Positions 19,357 to 28,388 are shown, counted from the stretch's first letter. The stretch: DNA of 64,000 bases from Pseudomonas canadensis (GCF_000503215.1 NZ_AYTD01000013.1:796009-860008); one strand, 5' to 3'. A program made the numbers and translations. The notes: a model not told the origin generated them from the sequence alone.

Positions 19357-19380
19357 ACGATCCGAACCCCAGGAGTCTTT

Positions 19381-20565
19381 ATGAGCCGAACCATCCCCGA
19401 ACCGGATCTGAATTACCTGCAAAAAGTCCTGCTGGAAATGCTCGCTATTCCCAGCCCTACCGGATTTACCGACACCATCGTGCGTTACGTCGCCGAGCGC
19501 CTGGAAGAACTGGGCATTCCCTTCGAAATGACCCGGCGCGGCACCATCCGCGCTACGTTGAAAGGCCAAAAAAACAGCCCAGACCGCGCCGTGTCCGCTC
19601 ACCTGGACACCATCGGCGCCGCCGTGCGTGCAATCAAGGACAATGGCCGCCTGAGCCTGGCACCGGTGGGCTGCTGGTCGAGCAGGTTCGCCGAGGGCAG
19701 CCGCGTCAGCCTGTTCACCGATAACGGTGTGATCCGTGGCAGCGTGTTGCCGCTGATGGCCTCCGGGCATGCGTTCAACACCGCCGTGGATGAAATGCCG
19801 GTGAGCTGGGATCACGTGGAACTTCGCCTCGACGCCTACTGCGCGACCCGCGCCGATTGCGATTCCCTGGGGATTGGCATCGGTGACTATGTGGCCTTCG
19901 ACCCGTTGCCGGAATTCACCGAGAGCGGCCACATCAGCGCCCGCCACCTGGATGACAAGGCCGGTGTCGCCGCCCTGCTCGCCGCGCTCAAGGCCATCGT
20001 CGACAGTGGCGAACCCCTGCTGATCGACTGCCATCCGCTGTTCACCATCACCGAGGAAACCGGCAGCGGTGCGGCTGCTGCCTTGCCTTGGGACGTCAGT
20101 GAGTTTGTCGGCATCGATATCGCCCCGGTCGCCCCCGGCCAGCATTCAAGCGAGCACGCGGTAAGCGTGGCGATGCAGGATTCCGGCGGGCCGTATGACT
20201 ATCACCTGTCGCGGCATTTGCTGCGCCTGGCGTCGGAGAATGAATTACCCGTGCGCCGCGACCTCTTCCGCTATTACTTCAGCGATGCACATTCAGCGGT
20301 CACCGCCGGCCACGATATCCGCACGGCCTTGCTGGCGTTCGGTTGCGATGCGACCCATGGCTACGAGCGTACCCACATCGATAGCCTCGCGGCCCTGAGT
20401 CGTTTGCTGGGTGCTTACATTCTCAGCCCGCCAGTGTTCGCCAGTGATGCGCAACCGGCCCAGGGCTCCCTTGATCGATTCAGCCATCAGATCGAGCACG
20501 AGACGCAGATGGAGAGCGATACCCGTGTGCCATCGGTGGACAGCCTGGTGGGCAACAAGTCCTGA
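19381..20565 (+). CDS. Osmoprotectant NAGGN-system M42-family peptidase
   Basis: A 394-residue metallopeptidase with the co-catalytic zinc site: HLDT near residue 74, bridging Asp in DDKAG at 191-192, and EETGSG at 225-230 with the general base Glu. It is the third gene of the operon, with AGGAG before its ATG. Its role in NAGGN metabolism (turnover or precursor supply) is not proven. The acidic extension after residue ~360 has no recognisable motif. Confidence 0.9.
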   Translation: MSRTIPEPDLNYLQKVLLEMLAIPSPTGFTDTIVRYVAERLEELGIPFEMTRRGTIRATLKGQKNSPDRAVSAHLDTIGAAVRAIKDNGRLSLAPVGCWSSRFAEGSRVSLFTDNGVIRGSVLPLMASGHAFNTAVDEMPVSWDHVELRLDAYCATRADCDSLGIGIGDYVAFDPLPEFTESGHISARHLDDKAGVAALLAALKAIVDSGEPLLIDCHPLFTITEETGSGAAAALPWDVSEFVGIDIAPVAPGQHSSEHAVSVAMQDSGGPYDYHLSRHLLRLASENELPVRRDLFRYYFSDAHSAVTAGHDIRTALLAFGCDATHGYERTHIDSLAALSRLLGAYILSPPVFASDAQPAQGSLDRFSHQIEHETQMESDTRVPSVDSLVGNKS

Positions 20566-20578
20566 GGCTGGCAACTAT

Positions 20579-20607
20579 GATCCCGGCGCAGTAGCATCGC
20601 CGGGATC
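20579..20607. terminator. Hairpin after the NAGGN operon
   Basis: GATCCCGGCG and CGCCGGGATC form a perfect 10-bp stem with a 9-base loop shortly after the peptidase stop. There is no T run, so it may be a transcript-stabilising or Rho-assisted 3' end rather than a classical terminator. Confidence 0.5.
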
Positions 20608-20624
20608 CATCACCCGAGGCTTGT

Positions 20625-20852
20625 ATGCTGATTCCCTACGACGCACTTGAAGTCGACACCCTCACCCGCCTCATCGAAGACTTTGTCACCCGTGACGGCA
20701 CCGACAATGGCGACGACACGCCCCTGGAAACCCGCGTGCTGCGCGTGCGCCGGGCATTGACCAAGGGCCAGGCACTGATCGTGTTCGACCCGGAGAGCGA
20801 GCAGTGCCAGTTGATGCTCAAGCACGACGTGCCCAAGCATCTGTTCGACTGA
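20625..20852 (+). CDS. YheU family protein (UPF0270)
   Basis: A 75-residue acidic protein matching the YheU/UPF0270 family (start MLIPYDALEVDTLTRLIEDF, with a basic RVLRVRRAL stretch mid-protein). The family is widespread in gamma-proteobacteria and has no assigned function. It is close behind the NAGGN operon but separated from it by a strong hairpin. It converges on the CsrA-like gene. Confidence 0.85.
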   Translation: MLIPYDALEVDTLTRLIEDFVTRDGTDNGDDTPLETRVLRVRRALTKGQALIVFDPESEQCQLMLKHDVPKHLFD

Positions 20853-20859
20853 CCGGGTT

Positions 20860-21063
20860 TCAAGGGTTGGGCACAGGCTCCGGATGCGTTCTGGCGCCTT
20901 GGCGTTCGAGGATTTTCTGGTACACCTCCGCTCGATGAACCGGCACCCCGGCCGGCGCGCCAACGCCGAATTTCACCTGGTTACCGTTCAACTCAAGGAT
21001 GTGCACGGCGATGTCATCGCCGATGGAAATGACTTCGCCTACACCGCGGCTTAGGACCAGCAT
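20860..21063 (-). CDS. CsrA/RsmA-family RNA-binding regulator (divergent paralogue)
   Basis: A 67-residue CsrA-type protein. It begins [10 protein letters not shown] and keeps Leu4 and Arg44 (in VHR), key RNA-contact positions in CsrA. It differs from typical pseudomonad RsmA/RsmE (MLILTR, GVNAP) at several sites: Ser5, Gly7, FGVGAPAG, and a Pro-rich tail. ATG 21063 follows AAAGGA, so a longer reading frame upstream is not used. CsrA proteins bind GGA motifs in mRNA leaders and are titrated by small RNAs such as RsmY/Z. Which Rsm paralogue this is, I cannot tell. Confidence 0.88.
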   Translation of the reverse strand: MLVLSRGVGEVISIGDDIAVHILELNGNQVKFGVGAPAGVPVHRAEVYQKILERQGARTHPEPVPNP

Positions 21064-21192
21064 GGCGGTTGTCCTTTTAACAATGAAAGGACCTCGACCA
21101 TGCGCGCACTGGGTGGGCCGCAGCAATGGCTCGCGACGAAAACAGGCACTGCCTACAAGAGCAGGTAAATTACCTGACAGAGCACTGCCTGA

Positions 21193-22008
21193 TCAGCCCT
21201 TGGCCGCCTGCGCTTTGGCGCGCATTTTGTCGGCCATAGTGGTCATCTCGTCATAGAGCAACTGCGGGTTCTTTTGCTTCAAGGCCCACGCCATCCGCCC
21301 TTGTTCATGGGGCAGGATCATGAACTCGCCCTCTGCCACGCGCTGGTAGATGTAATCGGCAATCTGCGCCGCCGAAATCGGCGAGCTTTCAAGCAACTTG
21401 CCCACCTGGGCCTTCATCGCCGGGGTTGGCCCACGAAACGAATCGAGCAGGTTGGTCTGGAAGAACGATGGACACACCACGTGCACGCCGACTTCCTGCT
21501 GCTTGAGTTCCACCAGCAGGCTTTCCGACAGCGCGACCACGCCGGCCTTGGCTACGTTGTAGTTGCTCATCGCCGGCCCCTGCATCAATGCCGCCATGGA
21601 CGCGATGTTGATGATGCGACCCTTGCTCTTTTCCAGCAGCGGCAGGAACGCTTTGCAGCCCTTGACCACGCCCATCAGGTTGATTGCGATCTGCCAATCC
21701 CAGTCCTCCAGGGACAGTTCGGCAAAGAACCCACCGGAGGCCACGCCGGCATTGTTGACGATCACATCGATGCCACCCAACTTGACCTCGCAAGCCTGGG
21801 CAAACGCGGTGAGCTGGCTGTAGTCGCGCACATCGCAACGCTGGATAAACCCGTCGCCGCCTGCCTCGCGTACCAGTTTAAGAGTTTCCTGCAGGCCCGG
21901 CTCGCTGACGTCCGACAAAGCCAACTGCCACCCTTCACGGGCCCAACGCAAAGCGATTTCGCGGCCCAGGCCCGACCCGGCACCAGTGATCATCATGCGA
22001 TTTTGCAT
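21193..22008 (-). CDS. Short-chain dehydrogenase/reductase (classical SDR)
   Basis: A 271-residue SDR. The nucleotide-binding glycine motif is GAGSGLG (9-15), the structural NNAG is at 85-88, and the catalytic residues are Ser137, Tyr150 and Lys154 (YNVAK). The substrate cannot be predicted. The Asp at 33 after the second strand suggests NAD(H) preference, with modest certainty. AAGG lies before the ATG. It is monocistronic as far as seen. Confidence 0.9.
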   Translation of the reverse strand: MQNRMMITGAGSGLGREIALRWAREGWQLALSDVSEPGLQETLKLVREAGGDGFIQRCDVRDYSQLTAFAQACEVKLGGIDVIVNNAGVASGGFFAELSLEDWDWQIAINLMGVVKGCKAFLPLLEKSKGRIINIASMAALMQGPAMSNYNVAKAGVVALSESLLVELKQQEVGVHVVCPSFFQTNLLDSFRGPTPAMKAQVGKLLESSPISAAQIADYIYQRVAEGEFMILPHEQGRMAWALKQKNPQLLYDEMTTMADKMRAKAQAAKG

Positions 22009-22336
22009 AAGAAGTAGCCTTGTGGTTCACGGAAGAAGTGACCGGCAGTGTAGCGAAGGTCTTTCCTGCCCCCATCCACCATCAGAATGATGAATGCCCC
22101 TGGCAAACCGGCAGCTGGGTCGGAGGCTCGCGTATAGCCTAAGTTCAATATTTTTCAACTAACCACGCACATTCGCGAACGCATTAAAAGAAATAAGCAA
22201 GTTTGCGAAATGCTTTAAAAAAATACTGAATTTTCCGCAGTTGTCGACAGTCGGAGTTGTTAAGGCGTTCGTGAATCAACTAGCGGGCCTATCGTAAATA
22301 ACCGGTCTTTGCAGAAGGCCAATAAGGAAAAAAACC
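22009..22336 (+). promoter_or_regulatory. AT-rich intergenic region before the DUF3309 gene
   Basis: A 328-base gap. The part from about 22140 to 22310 is strikingly AT-rich for this genome, with A and T runs and the repeated words TTCGCGAACGC and GCGTTCGTGAA in opposite orientation. It looks like a promoter region bound by a nucleoid protein, but I see no clear sigma-factor consensus and no gene. Confidence 0.4.
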
Positions 22337-22489
22337 ATGAGCCTCATTCTGATCATTATCCTGATCCTCCTGCTGGTCGGTGGTCTGCCAGTATTCCCTC
22401 ACTCGCGCAACTGGGGTTATGGCCCGTCGGGTATTCTGGGTGTCGTACTGGTGGTCCTGCTGGTACTGTTGTTGCTCGGCCGGATATAA
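22337..22489 (+). CDS. DUF3309 small membrane protein
   Basis: A 50-residue protein with two membrane helices: an Ile/Leu-rich one at residues 2-15 and a Val/Leu-rich one at 34-48, joined by a short loop with the motif PVFPHSRNWGYGPSG. This is the DUF3309 pattern, common in pseudomonads and rhizobia. Function unknown; often seen among stress-induced genes. AAGGAA precedes the ATG. Confidence 0.8.
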   Translation: MSLILIIILILLLVGGLPVFPHSRNWGYGPSGILGVVLVVLLVLLLLGRI

Positions 22490-22503
22490 AAGCCAACCCC
22501 TCT

Positions 22504-22600
22504 AGGATTGAGCTTGTTCGCGAAGATCGTTAACGGTGACACGGAGTTTCTGAATAAACGCGTTGCCCTTGCGTTTTTCGCGGGCAAGCCCGCTCCTACA
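22504..22600. repeat. Degraded REP pair
   Basis: The right unit (GCGGGCAAGCCCGCTCCTACA, read in two parts, ending at 22600) is intact. The left unit (TAGGATTGAGCTTGTTCGCG) has decayed from the usual TAGGAGCGAGCTTGCTCGCG. The spacer is of the type seen in P. fluorescens REP doublets. Confidence 0.6.
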
Positions 22601-22612
22601 GTAAACAAAGCA

Positions 22613-22643
22613 AAAAAAAGAGGCCTTTGAAGGCCTCTTTTTT
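22613..22643. terminator. Bidirectional Rho-independent terminator
   Basis: A stem AGAGGCCTT / AAGGCCTCT flanked by an A run on the left and a T run on the right, so it can stop transcription from both sides: the DUF3309 gene and the LTA-synthase-like gene. Confidence 0.9.
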
Positions 22644-22655
22644 ATTGCCGGTTAA

Positions 22656-24743
22656 TTAGTCCGGCTTACCGTCAACTACGCCGGCAGTGTTATCCAACAG
22701 GCTCTTGGTTGCCGTCTGCAGGAATGACTCCAGCTTCTGCCGTAATGCAGCTTCGTCCGGCGATTCAGCAATCACTTTGCCGGTCGGGTTGGCGCCCAGC
22801 TCATATTCCCACAGCTTGGGCGGCATTTCCTTCGGCAGTACCAACACCCGGTCGCCGGTGAGCAACGCGACCGTCTGGTCGCTGCCTGAAGGCTTGATCA
22901 CGCCAAAGCCCTTGTCGCCTTCCGGCAGGTTCAGCAGGTCGCGACCCCAGCACTGGTGCAGGGTTTCGCCACCCAGGCGGCCCATGATGGTCGGCACGAT
23001 GTCGATCTGGGTGCCGACGGTGTGGTCACGCTCGCCGAACTTCTCTTGGATGCCTGGTGCAATCATCAGCATCGGCACGTTGAAGCGGCCCAGATCCATT
23101 TCGGTGATTTGCTGCTCGTTACCGAAGCCGTGGTCGCCCACGATGACGAACAGGGTTTCCTTGAAGTACGGCTCCTTGCGGGCTTTTTCAAAGAACTGGC
23201 CCAAGGCCCAGTCGGAGTAGCGCATCGCCGTCAAATGCTCGTCGAGGCTGCCACGACCCGTGACCTTCTCCACCGGCAATGGCGTCGGCAAGGCATACGG
23301 CGTGTGGTTGGACAGGGTTTGCAGCAAGGCATAGAACGGCTTGCCGCCTTCGCGGGCTTTCAATTCTTCCAGGCCACGGTTGAACATATCCTGGTCGGAC
23401 ACGCCCCAGGTCGGGTCGGAGAACACCGGGTCGACGAAGTCGTTACGACCGATGAAGTTGGTCATGCCCTGGTTGCTGAAAAAGCCCGACTGGTTGTCCC
23501 AGGCGAAATCGCCGTTGTAGACATACACATCGTCAAACTTGCGCGCACTGAGCAACTGCGGGAGGCCCGACAGCTTGTGGCTGCCTTCAGGGGTCTGCAT
23601 CAGGTATTCGAACGCCGGCAGGTTCGGGAAGCACGCCATGGTGGCGAACATCCCCTGGTGGGTGTGCGTGCCGTTGGAGAAGAAACGGTCGAACAGCAAG
23701 CCTTCCTTGGACAGTTTGTCGAAGTACGGCGTGATATTGCCCGGACGCCCCAGCGCGCCTACCGAGTGACCGGCGAAGCTTTCCATCAGGATCACGACGA
23801 CGTTCTTGATCGGCAGGGTTTTCTCGGCCGGCGGAGTGAACTCACGGCGCACGGCGGCGGTGTCGGTATCCACCAGTTTTTCGGTCGGCAGCACCAGCAT
23901 GTCACGCACGGTCTGGGTCGCCAGCGGCTGCTCCAGTGTGGCTTTCCAGGTATTGTCACGGTGTTCAGAGAAACGTGCCTTGGCCGCACCGATCAACGAC
24001 AGCGTGCCATTGAGGCCCAACTGGTTGGCGAAGTTCGAGTCGGTGGTGTACACGTCCCCCCAACGCAGCGGCGGGCCCTGGCGCAGGGTGCCACGAATGG
24101 CGACCACGGCGATCAGCAGGCAGACCACAAACACCGCAATGCGGGTGTACCACGGTGCCACTTGACGGGTGCCGATACTGCCACCGCTGAACGGCCCGCG
24201 TGGGCGCGTTGCGCGGTCGGCGCCCTTAAAGGCCATGCTCAGGATCAGCGTCCCCACGGCCCAGGCCAGCAGGTAGCGCACCACCGGGAAACCGTACCAG
24301 AGCATGCTCATCACGGTTTTCGGGTCTTCCTTCACATATTGGAAGACCAGACCGTTGAGGCGCTGGTGGAATTCACGGTAGAAGTCCATTTCCATCAGGC
24401 CCAGGAACAGGGCAATGCTGGACGCGACGGTCAGCCACAGACGGAAGAACCCACGCGCGGCCATGGCGCGGACGCTGAACAGCGCCAGCAGCAGCGGAAC
24501 CAACGCGTACATCACAAAGCGGATGTCGAAGCGCGTGCCATTGACAAACGCTTCCAGGAAGGTCGAGGCCGGCGTGTCGAGGATCATTTCGCGGTTGTAC
24601 ACCAGCAGCGCCAGGCGCAGCAGGGAGAACATCACCATCATGACCAGTGCGCAGAGCAGCGTGTACGCCAGATGGGATTTGACGGTCGGTTGCAGCAAGC
24701 GATTTGAAGCTCGCTGCTGATTCAGGGCGTCCGGGTTTGCCAT
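22656..24743 (-). CDS. LTA synthase family membrane sulfatase-fold protein
   Basis: A 695-residue protein with about five N-terminal membrane helices (residues ~25-250) and a large periplasmic alkaline-phosphatase/sulfatase-fold domain (~300-620). The metal-site start VVVILMESFAG and the nucleophile region SNGTHTHQG (Thr359/Thr361) are present, as are VGDHGFG and a later His. This is the layout of LtaS/OpgB/PE-transferase enzymes. Pseudomonas has no lipoteichoic acid, so transfer of phosphoglycerol or phosphoethanolamine to glucans or lipids is more likely. It stands alone, ending at a strong terminator. Confidence 0.85.
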   Translation of the reverse strand: MANPDALNQQRASNRLLQPTVKSHLAYTLLCALVMMVMFSLLRLALLVYNREMILDTPASTFLEAFVNGTRFDIRFVMYALVPLLLALFSVRAMAARGFFRLWLTVASSIALFLGLMEMDFYREFHQRLNGLVFQYVKEDPKTVMSMLWYGFPVVRYLLAWAVGTLILSMAFKGADRATRPRGPFSGGSIGTRQVAPWYTRIAVFVVCLLIAVVAIRGTLRQGPPLRWGDVYTTDSNFANQLGLNGTLSLIGAAKARFSEHRDNTWKATLEQPLATQTVRDMLVLPTEKLVDTDTAAVRREFTPPAEKTLPIKNVVVILMESFAGHSVGALGRPGNITPYFDKLSKEGLLFDRFFSNGTHTHQGMFATMACFPNLPAFEYLMQTPEGSHKLSGLPQLLSARKFDDVYVYNGDFAWDNQSGFFSNQGMTNFIGRNDFVDPVFSDPTWGVSDQDMFNRGLEELKAREGGKPFYALLQTLSNHTPYALPTPLPVEKVTGRGSLDEHLTAMRYSDWALGQFFEKARKEPYFKETLFVIVGDHGFGNEQQITEMDLGRFNVPMLMIAPGIQEKFGERDHTVGTQIDIVPTIMGRLGGETLHQCWGRDLLNLPEGDKGFGVIKPSGSDQTVALLTGDRVLVLPKEMPPKLWEYELGANPTGKVIAESPDEAALRQKLESFLQTATKSLLDNTAGVVDGKPD

Positions 24744-25101
24744 GTCGTTTTAGGACCCATTGGAAGTTTAAGTGACGAAGTGGTGCAGTGGCGCGAATGG
24801 TGCCCGATCAATGCCAGCAAGGCTATTAATTACTGAACGCACACCGCAGCCCCGCCTTTAGTGGCGCTTGGAATAGAGCCCTGGCAGGGAAATAAAGCCG
24901 GCGAATTGTCTTGGATGGGATGTGAAAATTCTGTGCAGCGAATATTTCGAAACATAAATCTAATGATGTGCCGAAACCAATGTGGGAGCGGGCTTGCTCG
25001 CGAATGCAGTGTGTCAGTCGAAACATCCGTGACCGATAGACTGCATTCGCGAGCAAGCCCGCTCCCACATGGACTGTGCCCAGTCTAGATCGATTGGATA
25101 A
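24744..25101. repeat. Intergenic region carrying a REP inverted pair (24981-25069)
   Basis: TGTGGGAGCGGGCTTGCTCG at 24981 and its complement ending at 25069 form perfect arms of about 30 bases around a 30-base spacer. The rest of the gap (24744-24980) holds no gene that I can support and presumably contains the LTA-synthase promoter. Confidence 0.9.
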
Positions 25102-25293
25102 TCAAATCCGCACGTTGCCCCGCGGTCCGGCGATTGCCCAGATGATCAGCCCCAGCACCGGCAGCAGCAGGATCAACAGGATCCACAGCACCTTGGCGCC
25201 CGTGCTCGCGCCGCTTTTGAACACGTTGATGATCGCCCAGATATCCAGCGCCAGAATGATCAGCCCGATCAAGCCATTAAAAGTGGAACCCAT
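25102..25293 (-). CDS. PLDc N-terminal domain small membrane protein
   Basis: A 63-residue protein with two membrane helices: residues ~5-25 (GLIGLIILALDIWAIINVF) and ~38-56 (VLWILLILLLPVLGLIIWAI), with a GxRG end. This is the PLDc_N (phospholipase D N-terminal) pattern found alone in many bacteria. Function unknown. ATG 25293 has AGGAG seven bases upstream; an in-frame ATG eight codons earlier lacks this. Confidence 0.82.
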   Translation of the reverse strand: MGSTFNGLIGLIILALDIWAIINVFKSGASTGAKVLWILLILLLPVLGLIIWAIAGPRGNVRI

Positions 25294-25361
25294 GGTGTCG
25301 CTCCTAAGTGAGGGCATGCACTTGTAGGATAGTCAGCGCTGGCGGGGGTTCCGTTTTATTT

Positions 25362-25892
25362 TCAGACGTGAGCGGCGATCTTTAGCGCTTCCAGGGACGG
25401 CTCAGCCTTGATGCCGACTTCAGCGCACAGCGCCAGCACGCGGGGCAGATCGTTACCGTACACCAGCACGGCCTGGATCTCGTCATCCAACAGTTGACTG
25501 AAATTGAGCAGCACATAGCCACCGTCTTCCGGGCTCAGCGCACTCATCTGGATCTGGATGCGGTTCAGCGCGGTGAGGTCTTCGGTCTTCGCAAGCTGCT
25601 TGGGCTTGAGGTTGAATGCCACGCCAGGACCAAACGAGGCGACGATCTGCGCGAACAGGTCGCCGTAGGTGTCGGCCTGGAACAACGCGGTCTCCGGCAG
25701 GCTGCCGACGACGACCCACTCCCCCAACGGAATCGGGAAGCTGTCGTCGTAGTTGATATCGGGGTTGGCCGCCAGAAATGCCACGGGGTCCGCGTAGGCC
25801 TGGGCCGCCTCATCGGCAATGCGCGCCACTTCGTCCTCGCTCATGACACCGGCGCTGATTTTGCTGATGAGTTCGACGAGGGCGGTTTTCAT
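25362..25892 (-). CDS. Conserved hypothetical protein
   Basis: A 176-residue soluble acidic protein that I do not recognise. It starts with a helical segment (MKTALVELISKISAGVMSEDE) and continues with mixed strands. There is no signal peptide, membrane helix or catalytic motif. AGGA precedes the ATG, and codon usage is normal for the window. It lies between the ankyrin gene and the PLDc_N gene on the same strand. Confidence 0.65.
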   Translation of the reverse strand: MKTALVELISKISAGVMSEDEVARIADEAAQAYADPVAFLAANPDINYDDSFPIPLGEWVVVGSLPETALFQADTYGDLFAQIVASFGPGVAFNLKPKQLAKTEDLTALNRIQIQMSALSPEDGGYVLLNFSQLLDDEIQAVLVYGNDLPRVLALCAEVGIKAEPSLEALKIAAHV

Positions 25893-25934
25893 GGGTGTTG
25901 TCCTGTGGCGGGCGGGTTTTCGAGGGCGCGTAGC

Positions 25935-26450
25935 CTACACCAGTTTTTGCAACTTCGCCGCCGTATCCACTGCGCCCATGGTGTGTGCTGCCGCCAACGC
26001 GGTTGCGCCTTGGGCATCAGTAGCCTTGGGGTTGGCGCCCTGGCCGAGCAGGTAGTCGAGCATTTCGACGCGATTGAACATCGCCGCCATCATCAATGCT
26101 GTACGGCCATCGGAGGACGACGCATCCACTGGCGCACCGCCTTCGATCAGTGCCTTGACGACCTCCAGGTTGCCCTTGAACGCCGCGCCAGCCATCGGCA
26201 ACTGGTTCTTGTCGTTGGCAATCAGAGGGTCAGCCTTGAATTCCAGCAGTACTTTTACCGCGTCGGCATGACCGTGGTAGGCCGCCAACATCAGCAGGGT
26301 GTCGCCATTGTGATTACGGAAGTTTGCCGGCAAGCCCTTGGCCAGTAGCGCGGCAAGCATGGCGGCGTCGCCTTTGCGGGCGACGTCGAACACCTGCTCG
26401 GCAAATTCTGCAGCTTCATCATCGGTCATTTGTTTGGCTTGTTCTGACAT
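25935..26450 (-). CDS. Ankyrin repeat protein
   Basis: A 171-residue protein with about four ankyrin repeats from residue ~40 on; the consensus words GDTLLMLAAYHGH, GAAFKGNLEVVKALIEGG and GRTALMMAAMFNRVEML are easy to see. Ankyrin repeats bind proteins. In pseudomonads such small cytosolic ankyrins sometimes accompany catalases, but none is here. The start is ATG 26450 after AAGGAG. Confidence 0.88.
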   Translation of the reverse strand: MSEQAKQMTDDEAAEFAEQVFDVARKGDAAMLAALLAKGLPANFRNHNGDTLLMLAAYHGHADAVKVLLEFKADPLIANDKNQLPMAGAAFKGNLEVVKALIEGGAPVDASSSDGRTALMMAAMFNRVEMLDYLLGQGANPKATDAQGATALAAAHTMGAVDTAAKLQKLV

Positions 26451-26561
26451 GTGGGGCTCCTTGTCTGGTCCTTTATATGGCGCCCAGTGTCGCGACGGAG
26501 TTCCCACCTGTCATGGCTTTTTTGTCAAAAGGCGCCATAGGCAGAATCAATAACGCAGCTT

Positions 26562-28388
26562 TTAATAACGGAACTGGCCACCTTGGATCTGCGCCAACAA
26601 TTGTCCCGTCACCGGCACATAGCAGTCCGAACCCGGCAACCAGGCATAGACCGGGTCATTGCCCGCTTTTTCAGGGTCGAACGCCTCCTCCTTGAGCTTT
26701 ACCTTCTGGTATTTGAACGTACCCGTGGTTTCCATCTTGACCTTGATACGCAGGAACAACGGCACCGCGTAATGCGGCAACTGGCCGTGGGCGAATTGCA
26801 GCAACTCACGCATATCCAATGAGGCCAGGGATTCGCTCGGGGTGATGGCAACCATGCCGGCGCGACCGTTGGTGTTTTCGATTTCCACACCGTAGGCCAC
26901 CACTTCAGCGATCTGCGGGTGCTGCAGCAGCACGTTCTCGACTTCGGTCGTCGAGACGTTTTCGCCCTTCCAGCGATAGGTGTCGCCCAAGCGGTCGACA
27001 AATTGCGCATGACCGAAGCCGATGCTGCGCACCAGATCGCCGGTATTGAAGTAGCGGTCGCCCTTCTCGAATACGTCGGTGAGGATGACCTTGCGGTTCT
27101 TTTCCGGGTCGGTGTAGCCGTCATAGGGTGACTTTTCATCGATCCTGGCCAATAGCAGGCCTTGTCCACCCGTCTTCACTTTATGCATGAAGCCATCGCT
27201 GCCACGAATCGGCTCACCGCTGTCGTGGGCGTAGTCCACCAGCGCCCAGTGCTGAAGGCAAAAGCCGACGGTGTTATCGAAATTCAGAATGTTGGTGAAC
27301 CCGATATTGCCGTCGCTGGCGGCATACAACTCGCAGACATGCTCAACCCCGTACCGCGCCTTGAACTGCGCCCACACGCCAGGACGCAGGCCATTGCCGA
27401 CCATCTTGGTCACACCGTGATCACGGTCGTTGAGGTTGGCCGGTTGATCGAGCAGGTAACGGCACAATTCACCGACATAACCCAAGGTGGTCGCCTTGAA
27501 CCGGCGGGCCTCATCCCAGAACTGGCTGGCGCTGAACTTGCGCCGGATGGCGAACCCTGATGCCCCGACAATCGCCGAGCCCCAACACACGCAGAGGCCG
27601 GTGGCGTGGTACAGCGGCAAGGTGCAATAGAGGACATCGTCCGGGCCCATGTCCAAGGCGATGCTGCCGAAGCTGACAGCGGTTTTGGTCCAGCGGCCAT
27701 GTTTCATGATGCCGGCCTTGGGCAGGCCCGTGGTGCCGGAGGTGTAGATATAGAAGCAGGGATCGTTGAAGAAGATCTGCGCGGTGCTGGCCGGGTTATC
27801 CACCGGGGCGTCGGCGCTGGCGGCTATCAGATCGGAGTACCCGTCAGGCAGCGCGCTGGCCTGTTGGTCAGCGACAAACCAGGTGCGCTCGGCGGGAATT
27901 TCCACTTGATTGCGTACGGCCTCGTATGAAGCCACCAATTCCGCGCCCACCACAATCGCCGCCGGGCTCACCAGGTTCAGGCTGTGCACCAGCGCCGCTT
28001 GGGTCTGCGCCGTATTGAGCATGGCGCAGATGCCGCCCAACTTGGCTACAGCCAGCACATTCAGCAGCAGCTCGGGACGGTTTTCGATAAACATCGCTAC
28101 CACATCGCCCTTGCGAATGCCCTGGGCCTGCAAGTGGTGGGCGATACGGTTGGCGGACTGGTTGGCTTGCGTGTAGGTGAGCACGCGGTCGGCGTACAAC
28201 AAAGCGGTGCCCTGTGGATTGCGCAGGGTAGCTTGCTCGAAGTGCCAGCCCAGGCCACAGGGCTGCTGAGGGTCGGTGACGTTGGCGGCACGCATGCCGC
28301 GCACCACCCGTGGCAGGGCGCGAACAATGGCAGGCACCTTACGCAGCATCATGCCCCAGGTGATCATGTCGTTTTGCGAATGGCTCAT
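26562..28388 (-). CDS. Long-chain fatty-acid--CoA ligase (FadD/FATP type)
   Basis: A 608-residue ANL-superfamily ligase that activates a fatty acid with ATP and CoA. The AMP-binding motif YTSGTTGLPKAG starts at Tyr215, and the motif YRWKGENVSTTEVE with the hinge and CoA-side residues lies near 470. It is closest to the long-chain-acyl-CoA synthetases of the FATP group. ATG 28388 follows AAAGGA; the open frame continues upstream without a supported start. Monocistronic; its leader faces the DUF3509 gene. Confidence 0.9.
   Translation of the reverse strand: MSHSQNDMITWGMMLRKVPAIVRALPRVVRGMRAANVTDPQQPCGLGWHFEQATLRNPQGTALLYADRVLTYTQANQSANRIAHHLQAQGIRKGDVVAMFIENRPELLLNVLAVAKLGGICAMLNTAQTQAALVHSLNLVSPAAIVVGAELVASYEAVRNQVEIPAERTWFVADQQASALPDGYSDLIAASADAPVDNPASTAQIFFNDPCFYIYTSGTTGLPKAGIMKHGRWTKTAVSFGSIALDMGPDDVLYCTLPLYHATGLCVCWGSAIVGASGFAIRRKFSASQFWDEARRFKATTLGYVGELCRYLLDQPANLNDRDHGVTKMVGNGLRPGVWAQFKARYGVEHVCELYAASDGNIGFTNILNFDNTVGFCLQHWALVDYAHDSGEPIRGSDGFMHKVKTGGQGLLLARIDEKSPYDGYTDPEKNRKVILTDVFEKGDRYFNTGDLVRSIGFGHAQFVDRLGDTYRWKGENVSTTEVENVLLQHPQIAEVVAYGVEIENTNGRAGMVAITPSESLASLDMRELLQFAHGQLPHYAVPLFLRIKVKMETTGTFKYQKVKLKEEAFDPEKAGNDPVYAWLPGSDCYVPVTGQLLAQIQGGQFRY

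Noticed and set aside
18661..20145. A 494-codon minus-strand frame opposite the NAGGN genes
   Set aside because: Complement of two conserved enzymes; composition typical of a shadow frame.
22956..24707. A 583-codon open frame on the plus strand opposite the LTA-synthase-like gene
   Set aside because: Rich in His, Gln, Arg and Gly as expected from the complement of a membrane-protein gene; no start signal or motif.
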